A stretch of 30,005 bases of DNA, taken from positions 1 through 30,005 of IMG/VR virus record IMGVR_UViG_3300027881_000940; one strand, written 5' to 3'. Origin of the DNA: a virus. Within the stretch, counting starts at the first letter, position 1; the number at the start of each line of letters is the position of its first letter. The position numbers and the translations under genes are program-made. The notes beneath the pieces are model-generated. The model was given only the letters and a program-made list of their open reading frames with translations, was not told the origin of the DNA and did not search any database. Below are positions 6,633 to 14,887 of this stretch, piece by piece.

Positions 6633-9338
6633 ATGCCAAGTCTTCTTGACATTAATGAGTTTTCTGCGGAGTTAAAAGAAGTTACCTCAATAAAGATGAT
6701 GGCAAAAAAGAAGTTCCATCCAAAAGGACTGTTCTCTGAGCAGATCTTCGGCCCAGTTAGGAATTATACATGCCAGTGTGGAACGTACTATGGAATTTCG
6801 GGTGCCGGTGGAACTTGCGCTATATGTGAGGTTGATATTGTTAATAGTGATGAAAGGAGGAGGAAGTTTGCCAGAATAATCCTCCCCTTTCCAGTTGTGA
6901 ATCCAATTTTCTATGAGCTAATAGCTGACATTGGGGGTTCTAAAGTGAAGGGACTCCTAGATGATTTGATGAGAAATGAACAGAGTATTTTATTTGTGCT
7001 AGAAGATGAATATGGAGTCACAACTAGTGATTCAGCAATTCCATCTGGCGCAGAGAAATTTGAGAAAGTTATAGCGATTGATAAACTTATAAGAGACCTT
7101 TCCCATATGTTTGTTGAAGATGGTATTCTTGAGTGGAGAGTGATTCGAGATAACTTGGACAAATTGTTTATACACAATGTCCTTGTACTGCCCCCTGACC
7201 TTAGACCAGCTGCGAAAAATATCGAAAGAAACAACCAAGTGGTTGATCAAATAAATAGATATTATATTCAAATACTTACGAAGAAAGAAATTATGAGGGA
7301 TACGATAGTTGATATACATAGGGATAAGAAGCTTTTCTATAGCTACTTTACCCAGATTCAGAAAGATGTGAATGAGTTGTATGCACACATCATTTCTAAG
7401 TTGGCAAAGAAGGAAGGTCTGATTAGGGGAAATATCTTAGGTAAGAGAATTGATTTTTCTGGTCGAGCTGTGATAATTCCTGACCCTGTATTGAAATTAG
7501 ATGAATGTGTTTTACCTTACCTGATGTTTCTCGAACTGTTCAAATTACAGATATCTAAGAAACTCATAGAGATTGGCAGATTCAAATTGTTGAATGATTC
7601 TATAGACTTTGTTGATGATTGTATAGAAATGAGATCTCCAGTGCTCTATCGAGTTTGTGAAGAAATTGCTGAGGATGAAGTCTGTCTATTGAATAGACAA
7701 CCATCCTTACACCGACTAAGTATGGTTGGTTTTAATATCAAAATATCTCTAGATAATGTCATTAAGATCCACCCATTAGCATGCCCTGGTTTCAACGCTG
7801 ATTTTGATGGGGATCAAATGGCAGTCTACATTCCAATTTCTGAAGAATCAAAGCAAGAAGTGAGAGAAAAATTTCTCATAACGAAAAATTTGAGTAATCC
7901 TGCAAATGAGAGTTTGGCAACAACTCCTAGTCAAGATATAATTCTTGGGGTATTTGCTCTGACAAATGATAGTTTTTCTGAATTATCAAATAAAGTTGAG
8001 TTTAAAGGAGAACAAGTTAGTGAAGGAGCAAAGATATTCAATGAGTGTCTGCCAGAGGACTATCCTCTGATTAATGAAGAAGTTAGAAAAAGAAAGTTAA
8101 TGGAAATACTCAATGATGTTAAATCCAAATATTCTGAAGATATTGTTCAGGAAGTTCTGGATAAGATAAAATTTATAGGTTTTAAATACTCAACTTTGTT
8201 TGGAGCAACAATGTCACTTGACTCATTTGATGGTGATTTGACTAAAATAAAAGATGAAATATACTCAGACCAAAGTATGAGACACCAAATCGAGATGATC
8301 TCTAATGAAAAAACTACAAAGGCGCTTCAGGATAGTTTTAAGTATTCGTATATGATTGAGTCTGGAGCAAGAGGGAGTTGGGATCAAGTCAGACAGATAA
8401 TACTGACCCGAGGTTTTATCTCCAACTTCAAAGGTCAAATTCTTCCAACGCCAATTAAGCACAGTCTTTTAGAAGGTTTGACCCATGAGGAGTTTTTCAA
8501 CTCCACATATGGTTGCAGAAAAGGACTCTTGGATGTTGCACTTAACACCGGAGCATCTGGCTACCTATCAAGGAAGTTAGTCTTTGCTTGTGCAAATCTT
8601 CAGATTGGAGAACACGAAGATTGTGGAACGACTGATCTTCTTGAAGTCCATGTGAAGAGTGGCAGGAAAGCAAAGATGCTAATTAATAGATTCTATGATG
8701 ATAATGGAAATCTAAATAAGATAACCAACGAAGATTATTTATCTTTTGTTGATAAAGTGATTAATATTAGAAGTCCAATATTTTGTAAGAGTCCAAAATT
8801 ATGCAGAACATGCTATGGAGACTTGTATAAAGTTTTGAATAGCAGATTCGTTGGAGTTATTGCTGCACAAAGTCTGGGAGAATGTAATACCCAACTCGTC
8901 TTAAGGACTTTTCATACATCTGGAGTTGCTCATGTGAAAGAGGGAGAGCAAGCGGATGATGAAGCAGTAAGGCAAATGGATATTATTGGTGACCTCGCAA
9001 CAGCATCTAAATTATTGCACAAGTTTGACAAGAAAGGTCACACAAGTATTGTCTCTGATCTCTTCGATGTCTACAACACAAACCGGAGTATCCATCATGT
9101 TCATTTTGAATGTGTGGTTTCTCAATTGATGTGGAAAGGCACAAGAAAGTGGAGGCTGTTGGAAGGACGAGAAAAGTTAAGTCCAGAATTTCATTCAGTA
9201 CAGAAAGTGCCAAGTTATGAGAGTTGGCTATTGGGTTTAGCATTTTCAAGACCAAAGCAGCACATCTTAAAGGGAATTTTACAACCAGGAAGATACTACG
9301 GAGTTATGGACAAGATTCTATGTGGAAAGGAGTTGTAG
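6633..9338 (+). CDS. RNA polymerase beta' subunit, phage-encoded
   Basis: A 901-residue single-chain beta'. Residues 24-65 hold Gly-Leu-Phe-Ser-Glu-Gln-Ile-Phe-Gly-Pro and a zinc site (Cys47, Cys49, Cys62, Cys65). The catalytic Asn-Ala-Asp-Phe-Asp-Gly-Asp-Gln lies at about 388-395; its three Asp bind the Mg ion of RNA synthesis. The Arg-Lys-Gly-Leu-Leu-Asp-Val-Ala-Leu bridge-helix/trigger-loop region is near 626-640. A second zinc cluster (Cys-x-Thr-Cys-Tyr-Gly) precedes Gly-Val-Ile-Ala-Ala-Gln-Ser at about 740. The C-terminus keeps the Ser-Trp-Leu and Ile-Leu-x-Gly features. It is much shorter than bacterial beta' (about 1,200-1,400) and lacks the large lineage inserts. It is not split as in phiKZ-type phages. 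The start ATG follows GGAGGAG. It should transcribe phage genes together with beta at 9564. Confidence 0.95.
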   Translation: MPSLLDINEFSAELKEVTSIKMMAKKKFHPKGLFSEQIFGPVRNYTCQCGTYYGISGAGGTCAICEVDIVNSDERRRKFARIILPFPVVNPIFYELIADIGGSKVKGLLDDLMRNEQSILFVLEDEYGVTTSDSAIPSGAEKFEKVIAIDKLIRDLSHMFVEDGILEWRVIRDNLDKLFIHNVLVLPPDLRPAAKNIERNNQVVDQINRYYIQILTKKEIMRDTIVDIHRDKKLFYSYFTQIQKDVNELYAHIISKLAKKEGLIRGNILGKRIDFSGRAVIIPDPVLKLDECVLPYLMFLELFKLQISKKLIEIGRFKLLNDSIDFVDDCIEMRSPVLYRVCEEIAEDEVCLLNRQPSLHRLSMVGFNIKISLDNVIKIHPLACPGFNADFDGDQMAVYIPISEESKQEVREKFLITKNLSNPANESLATTPSQDIILGVFALTNDSFSELSNKVEFKGEQVSEGAKIFNECLPEDYPLINEEVRKRKLMEILNDVKSKYSEDIVQEVLDKIKFIGFKYSTLFGATMSLDSFDGDLTKIKDEIYSDQSMRHQIEMISNEKTTKALQDSFKYSYMIESGARGSWDQVRQIILTRGFISNFKGQILPTPIKHSLLEGLTHEEFFNSTYGCRKGLLDVALNTGASGYLSRKLVFACANLQIGEHEDCGTTDLLEVHVKSGRKAKMLINRFYDDNGNLNKITNEDYLSFVDKVINIRSPIFCKSPKLCRTCYGDLYKVLNSRFVGVIAAQSLGECNTQLVLRTFHTSGVAHVKEGEQADDEAVRQMDIIGDLATASKLLHKFDKKGHTSIVSDLFDVYNTNRSIHHVHFECVVSQLMWKGTRKWRLLEGREKLSPEFHSVQKVPSYESWLLGLAFSRPKQHILKGILQPGRYYGVMDKILCGKEL

Positions 9339-9595
9339 TGAAAGTAGAAGGACTTCTTCACTCATTTGACGTATCTTGTCAAACGAGACAATTTACTAGG
9401 AGGAGGTTACTGAGATTTATAAGATTGAATGATTACTTATTAAAAGACCATGCCCTTTATACATGGTTGTCAAAAAAAGTTAGTAACAATTATATGGCTG
9501 ATCTTACAGATAGTGATGTGATAAATTTTGTAAGATGGATTGTCAACAAGACGGGAGGACAAGTTGAACATACTCAATCCGTACTTCAAAGTTAA
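9338..9595 (+). CDS. Small basic protein between the RNA polymerase genes
   Basis: An 85-residue, basic, mostly helical protein with an Arg cluster (Arg-Arg-Arg-Leu-Leu-Arg near residue 20). I chose GTG 9338 with GGAG at 9329-9332; it overlaps the beta' stop by one base. Its 3' end overlaps the beta start by 32 bases. No family is recognised. Its place inside the RNA polymerase operon allows an omega-like or assembly role, but no omega motif is visible. It could also be an unrelated insert. Confidence 0.7.
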   Translation: MKVEGLLHSFDVSCQTRQFTRRRLLRFIRLNDYLLKDHALYTWLSKKVSNNYMADLTDSDVINFVRWIVNKTGGQVEHTQSVLQS

Positions 9596-12563
9596 TGAGG
9601 AGAGCAATATTTTCTCAATTCGAGAAAATGAACTCTCCTCATTAACCGAGAAAATAAGGGAAATACTGAAACCTGCTGAGGAGCTAGGATTCGAAGTAAT
9701 TGACTTTTGTATCAAAGAGTCGAAGTTTACCTCAGGAGAGTTGTTCAAAACCCTAAAGCAAAACTTAGTCATTAAGTTACAAAAGGGCAATTCTGAGATT
9801 GATTTGAGTATGGCGATACCGAAACTCATTGACCGAAATTACATAATGATAAAAGGTAGGAAAAAGATTCCACAATTCCAACTTTTTGATATTCCCATTG
9901 TTACAAGGGGAAAGTCAATTAAGTTGAGAACGAATGTTGCTTCAATAATGGTTTTTGAAGATCGGAATCAACCACACATAAAATTGAGTATCCTTGGCAA
10001 GAAAGTCTCATTTGCTTTAATCATGTTTGCTTACTATGGATTGGAAGAACTGAATACACGATTTGGTTTTTCCGATATGACAGTAAGTGGAAACACTGCA
10101 CTTGATAAGCTGATGCTAGACTTGAAAGTCTACTATGATAACTCAAGAGATTGGACCCAAGATGATTTTATGAATGAGATCGGGAGGCATTACTCTCAAT
10201 ACAATGTGAAGTCAAAAGGAGAAGATCTTATATATGCTCTTGATTTAATTCTTAAAACTGATGTAATGTCAGCTGAATACTTTGCAACTGGATCTATATT
10301 AGAAGAGTTATATGAGGCCATTGCTGGTAAGGTATATGATGATACCGACTTTAGAAATAAGAGAGTTAGGTGTGCAGAATATATGATTTTATCAAAGGTT
10401 TCAAAGGCTGTCTTTGATTTATGTATGTCGAATAGGACAGCTCGACAACCTAAATTTAATATAAACTCATCTCAGATTCTCTCTGAGTGTAATGTGTCTG
10501 ACATTGTTCAGTTTGATTTTGCGATTAATCCAATTGAAGAATTGACCAGATTATCAAGAGTAAGTCTGATTGGACCTGGAGGTTTTAATCGTGAGAATGT
10601 TCCTGAGCATTTGAGAGACATTTGTCCTAGTATGTTTGGGAGAATATGTCCAGTTGATACTCCGGATAGAGATAATTGTGGAGTTATTCAGAACTTGCTT
10701 CCAAATGTGAAGTTGGATAGTAATTTGAGATTTTCAGAGGAAGTTCTGGATAAACAAGTTATTTCTATTCCTGTTTCTATGGTTCCATTTCTTGAGCATA
10801 ATGATCAGACGAGATTGCAGATGTCTGCATCTCAGATGAGACAATCAATAATGTTGAGGAACTTTGATAGACCCATAATTCAATCTGGTTGTGAAAGTCT
10901 ATATACTGACTTCACCCAGTTTGTTAAGAGAGCAAAAAAGGACGGAGAAGTAGTACACCAGGACGGTAAGTTCTTAATTGTTAAATATGATGATAACGAA
11001 ACTGAGATTTTTGATATTGCATATCGAAAGATATATGTTGAGAATATGGATATTATGAAAGTTTATGTTAAAGTTGGAGACAAGTTTAGTGCTGGAGAAG
11101 TTCTGGCTGAAAGTGGCTTTGTCACCAATGGGAAGATAAATTTTGGGAGAAATCTGCTAACTGCTGTTATGACATATTACGGTCACAATTATGAAGATGG
11201 AATAGTTATATCTGACCGATTAGTTAATGAGCGAATTTTTACTTCTGTTCACTATAGAGATTTATCATTTACGATTCCACCAAATAAAGTTCTTTTGAGT
11301 TTATCTAACGATGATTATAAACCATTACCTGATATGATGGAAGATATAGATCCTGGTCAACCATATGCGATGATGAAAGAAGTAACATCTGGTTTAGACT
11401 TTTACTCCGTTTTTGAAGAACAGATGCCTCTTACAACCAGAAAGAAGGTTCGAATAACTGATATAAATGTATATGCGAATGTGTGGAATGAAGAGATACC
11501 TGAATACAGAGATTGGATTGAAAAGAAGTTAGAAGATCAAAAACAGAAGGAAAGTGAATTTCAAAAGGTCATATTTGATCACCTTCCAGCTGTAGAAGCA
11601 AAACAGTTTATTAGAGATCGAAATTTAAGTAAATACTCTCACATTGGTCGGTACAAAGTTAAGGGCGAACCAGTTAATGGAGTTCGTATTGAGATGTTTG
11701 GTGTTTACCTTAGACCAATAGAGGCTGGAGATAAAATTGCAAATAGACATGGTAATAAGGGAGTTATCTCTAGGATAGTTCCACATGAGAAAATGCCTCA
11801 ACTTCCGGATGGAAGGCATGTTGATATTTGCATAAACCCTCTAGGGATAATTTCGAGAATGAACATTGGTCAGTTATTTGAGTTACACTTAACAATGTCC
11901 TTTATGGACTTGAAAGCAAAACTAATTAAAATGATTGAAAAGGAGGATAACCAGAAAAACCTTAAGAAAACATTACTTCGCTATGTGAAGACTGTGGATA
12001 ATACTGAAGGTAACTGGTATTATAAACAGTTTGAAGAGCAACTTCCCAAAATAATTGACAAAGATTTTATTGATAAGTTGTCACTGATTCAACCCCCATT
12101 TGAGTCTGTTTCAATAGATATGGTCAAGGAAGCAATGGGGAAAACGGGAACTCCATTTGAGTATGATATTTATGATCCCATTTCAAAAGAGAAACTTTTG
12201 AATAAAATTGCTGTTGGTTATGTCTACTTTTTTAAGATGGTTCACATAGCTGAGACAAGACTTGCTGCAAGGGGAATTGGATCGTATGCAAAGAAAACCC
12301 TTCAACCATTAGGAGGTAGAAAACACAGAGGCGGTCAGAGATGTGGAGAAATGGAAACTGCATGTCTGATTGCACATGATGGACCAGTTAATTTGGCTGA
12401 ATTTCTGACAACAAAATCTGATTGTATAGACTTGAAAAATAGGTATATCAATGAGACAATTGAGTCAGAGTTCATCAAACCAATAGAAGAAGAGGATTAC
12501 GTTTCCGAATCAGTTAAATTGTTAGATGCATACTTTAATGTGATTGGAGTTTCGAAAGAATGA
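9564..12563 (+). CDS. RNA polymerase beta subunit, phage-encoded
   Basis: A 999-residue single-chain beta. Ser-Leu-Ile-Gly-Pro-Gly-Gly-Phe-Asn-Arg near 334, then Arg-Asp-Ile-Cys-Pro and Gly-Arg-Ile-Cys-Pro-Val-Asp-Thr-Pro near 363, match the fork-loop/rifampicin-pocket region of bacterial beta. Tyr-Tyr-Gly-His-Asn-Tyr-Glu-Asp-Gly-Ile matches the GYNxEDA motif. Gly-Asp-Lys-Ile-Ala-Asn-Arg-His-Gly-Asn-Lys-Gly near 722 holds the catalytic lysines. Asn-Pro-Leu-Gly...Ser-Arg-Met-Asn-Ile-Gly-Gln and, near 923, Gly-Gly-Gln-Arg-Cys-Gly-Glu-Met-Glu complete the C-terminal clamp. TTG 9564 has GGGAGG at 9553-9558. It is shorter than E. coli beta (1,342). The order beta' then beta is the reverse of bacterial rpoB-rpoC. 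Confidence 0.95.
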   Translation: MNILNPYFKVNEESNIFSIRENELSSLTEKIREILKPAEELGFEVIDFCIKESKFTSGELFKTLKQNLVIKLQKGNSEIDLSMAIPKLIDRNYIMIKGRKKIPQFQLFDIPIVTRGKSIKLRTNVASIMVFEDRNQPHIKLSILGKKVSFALIMFAYYGLEELNTRFGFSDMTVSGNTALDKLMLDLKVYYDNSRDWTQDDFMNEIGRHYSQYNVKSKGEDLIYALDLILKTDVMSAEYFATGSILEELYEAIAGKVYDDTDFRNKRVRCAEYMILSKVSKAVFDLCMSNRTARQPKFNINSSQILSECNVSDIVQFDFAINPIEELTRLSRVSLIGPGGFNRENVPEHLRDICPSMFGRICPVDTPDRDNCGVIQNLLPNVKLDSNLRFSEEVLDKQVISIPVSMVPFLEHNDQTRLQMSASQMRQSIMLRNFDRPIIQSGCESLYTDFTQFVKRAKKDGEVVHQDGKFLIVKYDDNETEIFDIAYRKIYVENMDIMKVYVKVGDKFSAGEVLAESGFVTNGKINFGRNLLTAVMTYYGHNYEDGIVISDRLVNERIFTSVHYRDLSFTIPPNKVLLSLSNDDYKPLPDMMEDIDPGQPYAMMKEVTSGLDFYSVFEEQMPLTTRKKVRITDINVYANVWNEEIPEYRDWIEKKLEDQKQKESEFQKVIFDHLPAVEAKQFIRDRNLSKYSHIGRYKVKGEPVNGVRIEMFGVYLRPIEAGDKIANRHGNKGVISRIVPHEKMPQLPDGRHVDICINPLGIISRMNIGQLFELHLTMSFMDLKAKLIKMIEKEDNQKNLKKTLLRYVKTVDNTEGNWYYKQFEEQLPKIIDKDFIDKLSLIQPPFESVSIDMVKEAMGKTGTPFEYDIYDPISKEKLLNKIAVGYVYFFKMVHIAETRLAARGIGSYAKKTLQPLGGRKHRGGQRCGEMETACLIAHDGPVNLAEFLTTKSDCIDLKNRYINETIESEFIKPIEEEDYVSESVKLLDAYFNVIGVSKE

Positions 12564-12880
12564 AAGATAGAAAAACTGGTTTAGAAATTGCTACTGATCT
12601 AGAGAAGCTGTGGGAAGATCTTCCCTATGATTATAAGTGTTATGTACTAAGGGTCTGCCCCGAGTGTGGCCAATCCTTACGAGTTTATCAAGAACCACAT
12701 AATGCTATGTCTTGTGGTGATTGTGGTTTCTATGCGGGAATTGAAATAAATGAGCATAATCGAGAACATTTTACACTAGGGAGAGCACCTGGTGTAGCTA
12801 CGACCGGGAGAAGACCTAAGAAACAAGTGAAACCTCTCTCCGAAGACCTAAAACGTACAAGTTTTAAGAAGGGTTGGTAA
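12560..12880 (+). CDS. Zinc-ribbon protein following RNA polymerase beta
   Basis: A 106-residue protein with a central zinc ribbon: Cys-Pro-Glu-Cys-Gly, about 15 residues, then Cys-Gly-Asp-Cys-Gly. The C-terminal third is basic and disordered (Gly-Arg-Arg-Pro-Lys-Lys). Zinc ribbons of this kind are found in transcription factors and in many small phage proteins. The ATG overlaps the beta stop (ATGA at 12560), so it is translationally coupled to the polymerase. A polymerase-associated factor is a fair guess, but no known factor is recognised. Confidence 0.75.
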   Translation: MKDRKTGLEIATDLEKLWEDLPYDYKCYVLRVCPECGQSLRVYQEPHNAMSCGDCGFYAGIEINEHNREHFTLGRAPGVATTGRRPKKQVKPLSEDLKRTSFKKGW

Positions 12881-12881
12881 T

Positions 12882-13064
12882 ATGTCAACATTAGGTAAAG
12901 GTTCAATAACAATTTCTGAAAAGGGAGTTCATCAAATCAAACTTGTTTTAGATGAAGTTATCAATAATGAAGAATGCTTTGCAGACGTTTTAATAGGGGG
13001 ATCGGAGTCGTGTCTCCACTGTAATGCAGACTTAGCACTGAGTTACTTAAAGGAGGATGAATAA
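12882..13064 (+). CDS. Small protein of unknown function
   Basis: A 60-residue protein with a Cys-Leu-His-Cys pair and Gly-Gly-Ser. It begins with two Ser/Thr and Gly-rich turns and ends with an acidic helix. It starts one base after the preceding stop with AAGGG upstream. No family recognised. Confidence 0.6.
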   Translation: MSTLGKGSITISEKGVHQIKLVLDEVINNEECFADVLIGGSESCLHCNADLALSYLKEDE

Positions 13065-13066
13065 GA

Positions 13067-13351
13067 ATGGCGAAAGTATACGATTACCATAAAATGAAAT
13101 TACGAAGATTTTCCAAAGAGATGACGGGGATTGTTGATGAAGTAGTTAAGATTGAAAAGAAGTGGCTTTTAGGAGTAACAACTGTTGAGGATGCTCGTAC
13201 TGATTTACTAATGGTAGAAGAGTGCATTAACACTTTAATAAAGAGAGCAGAGGAGTTGAATCTGTTTAAAGAAAATGATCTTATTAAATTCAGATTCGAA
13301 AACACAAAGGCAAAGATACAAAGAGCTCTTAGAGGAGAGTGGGGTGAGTGA
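13067..13351 (+). CDS. Small helical protein of unknown function
   Basis: A 94-residue protein of alternating Lys/Glu and hydrophobic residues, probably two or three helices or a coiled coil (Glu-Glu-Cys-Ile-Asn-Thr-Leu-Ile-Lys). AAGGAGG lies about 11 bases upstream of ATG 13067. Its last codons overlap the first 10 bases of the tRNA-like element at 13342, so the mRNA end and the RNA must be cut or produced separately. No family recognised. Confidence 0.65.
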   Translation: MAKVYDYHKMKLRRFSKEMTGIVDEVVKIEKKWLLGVTTVEDARTDLLMVEECINTLIKRAEELNLFKENDLIKFRFENTKAKIQRALRGEWGE

Positions 13352-13450
13352 CGGAATCTTAAAATAGTGGCAGACGTACGTGGCAAATCAGGTGGGCGTC
13401 ACGTGGCCAATTGGTTTTGGCTGTTGTGGGTTCGACTCCCACCTCACCCC
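13342..13450 (+). tRNA. tRNA-Leu-like RNA with enlarged D loop and anticodon loop
   Basis: Acceptor GGGTGAG (13342-13348) pairs with CTCACCC (13443-13449). The T arm is GTGGG-TTCGACT-CCCAC (13426-13442). A class II variable arm is GCCAA (13406-13410) with TTGGC (13417-13421). The D region ACG...CGT has GAAT and TGGCAGA, the tRNA-Leu D-loop letters, but with about 10 extra bases between them (13358-13367). The anticodon arm is 7 bp (13378-13384 with 13398-13404) with a 13-base loop containing TCAGG, which fits a CAG (Leu) anticodon if about 10 bases were removed. Total length is 109. CCA is not encoded, unlike the other two tRNAs here. It may be a real but unusual tRNA, a spliced tRNA, or a decaying copy. 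Confidence 0.45.
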
Positions 13451-13476
13451 TCATCTTTCAATTTAAGGAATCTAAA

Positions 13477-13884
13477 ATGGTAAAAATTTACATCTATTCA
13501 AGGAGGCAAGTACAGAGGTTAATCCCTTCAAGCAAATCAATTTTAATCTCCATAGCTAGCCCGGGTCAAAATCACCCAAAAGTTTCTGGTTCATGGAGAT
13601 CCCTTCAATTAAAATTCCATGACATTGATGAAGTAAGAGAAGAGGGCGATACAATAATTAATGAATGGCATGCAGTGAATATACTTAAGTATCTCGATAT
13701 AACTCAACCTGAAGAAATTGTGATCAATTGTGAAGCGGGAATTAGTCGAAGTGCAGGCGTTGCAGTCGCACTAGAGGAAATTCTAAATGGAAACAACAAA
13801 GCGTTCAAAAAGTATCCAAACCATAATAGAAGGGTTGCTTCAACGATACTTCGGGTATGGCAAGAAAGATTTAGCCAGGATTAA
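13477..13884 (+). CDS. Dual-specificity/tyrosine phosphatase-like protein
   Basis: A 135-residue protein with the CX5R phosphatase loop: Cys85-Glu-Ala-Gly-Ile-Ser-Arg91-Ser, preceded by Ile-Val-Ile-Asn. Eukaryote-like dual-specificity phosphatases have His-Cys-x-x-Gly-x-Ser-Arg-Ser. Here Asn replaces the His, while Cys, Gly, Ser and Arg are kept. Asp49 in 'His-Asp-Ile-Asp' is a candidate general acid region. The family hydrolyses phosphate esters on proteins, RNA or nucleotides; the substrate is not shown. ATG 13477 has AAGGA at 13465-13469. It follows the tRNA-like element and overlaps the next gene by about 98 bases. Confidence 0.75.
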   Translation: MVKIYIYSRRQVQRLIPSSKSILISIASPGQNHPKVSGSWRSLQLKFHDIDEVREEGDTIINEWHAVNILKYLDITQPEEIVINCEAGISRSAGVAVALEEILNGNNKAFKKYPNHNRRVASTILRVWQERFSQD

Positions 13885-14086
13885 TATAGATGAAGATTCT
13901 GAAGATCCATGTTTTGAATGTCTTTTAGTTTCATCTTGTCATACTCAGTGTGGTCAGAAGGCAGCACACAAAATGTTAGAATATCTAAATAGTTCTAATA
14001 TAAATCCGAATAGTTGCGCCATTGTTACCTCACAAAATAAGAAAACGAAAGAGTTGATAATTGTCGAAAGGATGAGGATAATATGA
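13787..14086 (+). CDS. CX2CX5CX3C mini-protein, copy 1
   Basis: A 99-residue protein. The core is Pro-Cys-Phe-Glu-Cys-Leu-Leu-Val-Ser-Ser-Cys-His-Thr-Gln-Cys near residues 40-55, i.e. CX2CX5CX3C, shared with at least eleven other small proteins in this window. The N-terminal 38 residues overlap the phosphatase gene in another frame, so the true start may be later; no later ATG exists, only TTG or similar. ATG 13787 has AGAGGA upstream. The four Cys could bind zinc or an iron-sulfur cluster. It ends in ATGA overlap with the next gene. Confidence 0.65.
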   Translation: METTKRSKSIQTIIEGLLQRYFGYGKKDLARINIDEDSEDPCFECLLVSSCHTQCGQKAAHKMLEYLNSSNINPNSCAIVTSQNKKTKELIIVERMRII

Positions 14087-14340
14087 AATTAGAATGCTTT
14101 TATCACTGTAGATTTTGTCAGGCTAATTTTCCTGATGTGGTTGAAACTAACGATTCACTTGATACTATACTAATGCACCTGAATAGTTACAACTTCATGT
14201 ATAGACCCCATGAATGTGAAAAAGGTCCCAGTGATTTAGCTAAGAAAATGAAGGGGGTAATTGGAGTTGCTGATCTAACTGGGTTTAGAGTAGCCGAGGG
14301 AGAAAATGCCGAATCCGTTCATTCCGATAACAAAGGCTGA
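14083..14340 (+). CDS. Small zinc-finger-like protein
   Basis: An 85-residue protein with Cys5, Cys9 and Cys12 near the N-terminus (Cys-Phe-Tyr-His-Cys-Arg-Phe-Cys), and a later His and Cys (Pro-His-Glu-Cys-Glu), a plausible single zinc site. The ATG overlaps the preceding TGA by 4 bases. The 3' end overlaps the next gene by 35 bases. The product is unknown. Confidence 0.65.
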   Translation: MKLECFYHCRFCQANFPDVVETNDSLDTILMHLNSYNFMYRPHECEKGPSDLAKKMKGVIGVADLTGFRVAEGENAESVHSDNKG

Positions 14341-14887
14341 GGACAAGTGGAAATCAAAAGCATATTCACATAGAGCTGCCGACATATTCATATGCCCTCT
14401 CTGTGGATGGGACTTGAAAATAACTGGGGTACAGCAGCCTAGTGGTTATGTTCGTCCGGCTGAAAAAAAGCATAAGTGGGCACATTATATCCTAAGATGT
14501 GGTATGCCAGACACTTGTAAATTTGAAATTAAAACCTACTTTAGAAAGTGGAAAAAGAGTTATACTTCTCATCCAATGCCAATGACGAAACTTCAGAAGT
14601 ATAAAATACATAAAAAGATAAGGGCAGCTGTTGATCGAAAATGGGAAAATATGGGTTATTATAATAAGTGTTTCTCGATGGACGTTTGTCCTGAGTGTGG
14701 AGAAAAACTTATAATGAGTTTAACTACTGCTGGATCTGGTCTTAATTATATACCACAACTTAGAGTTGAATGTTCATATAATTTAATGAAAGTCAATGAT
14801 AAAGAGGTGTGTAGCTTCTTAACAACTGCGGTTATTACCTTAGAGGCTGTGGGTCTTATGTACGCAAGATTGATGCCTAATATTTGA
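14306..14887 (+). CDS. Double zinc-ribbon protein of unknown function
   Basis: A 193-residue protein with two ribbons. The first is Cys-Pro-Leu-Cys-Gly-Trp near 30 with Cys-Gly and Cys at about 65-72. The second is Cys-Pro-Glu-Cys-Gly near 133 with Cys residues at about 157 and 169. A basic stretch (Lys-Trp-Lys-Lys-Ser) lies between them. It could bind nucleic acid. GAGGGAG precedes the ATG. It is the last gene before a structured untranslated stretch. Confidence 0.7.
   Translation: MPNPFIPITKAEDKWKSKAYSHRAADIFICPLCGWDLKITGVQQPSGYVRPAEKKHKWAHYILRCGMPDTCKFEIKTYFRKWKKSYTSHPMPMTKLQKYKIHKKIRAAVDRKWENMGYYNKCFSMDVCPECGEKLIMSLTTAGSGLNYIPQLRVECSYNLMKVNDKEVCSFLTTAVITLEAVGLMYARLMPNI

Noticed and set aside
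13411-13476. Upstream extension of the phosphatase gene
   Set aside because: It would be translated from the tRNA-like element; ATG 13477 has its own ribosome binding site.
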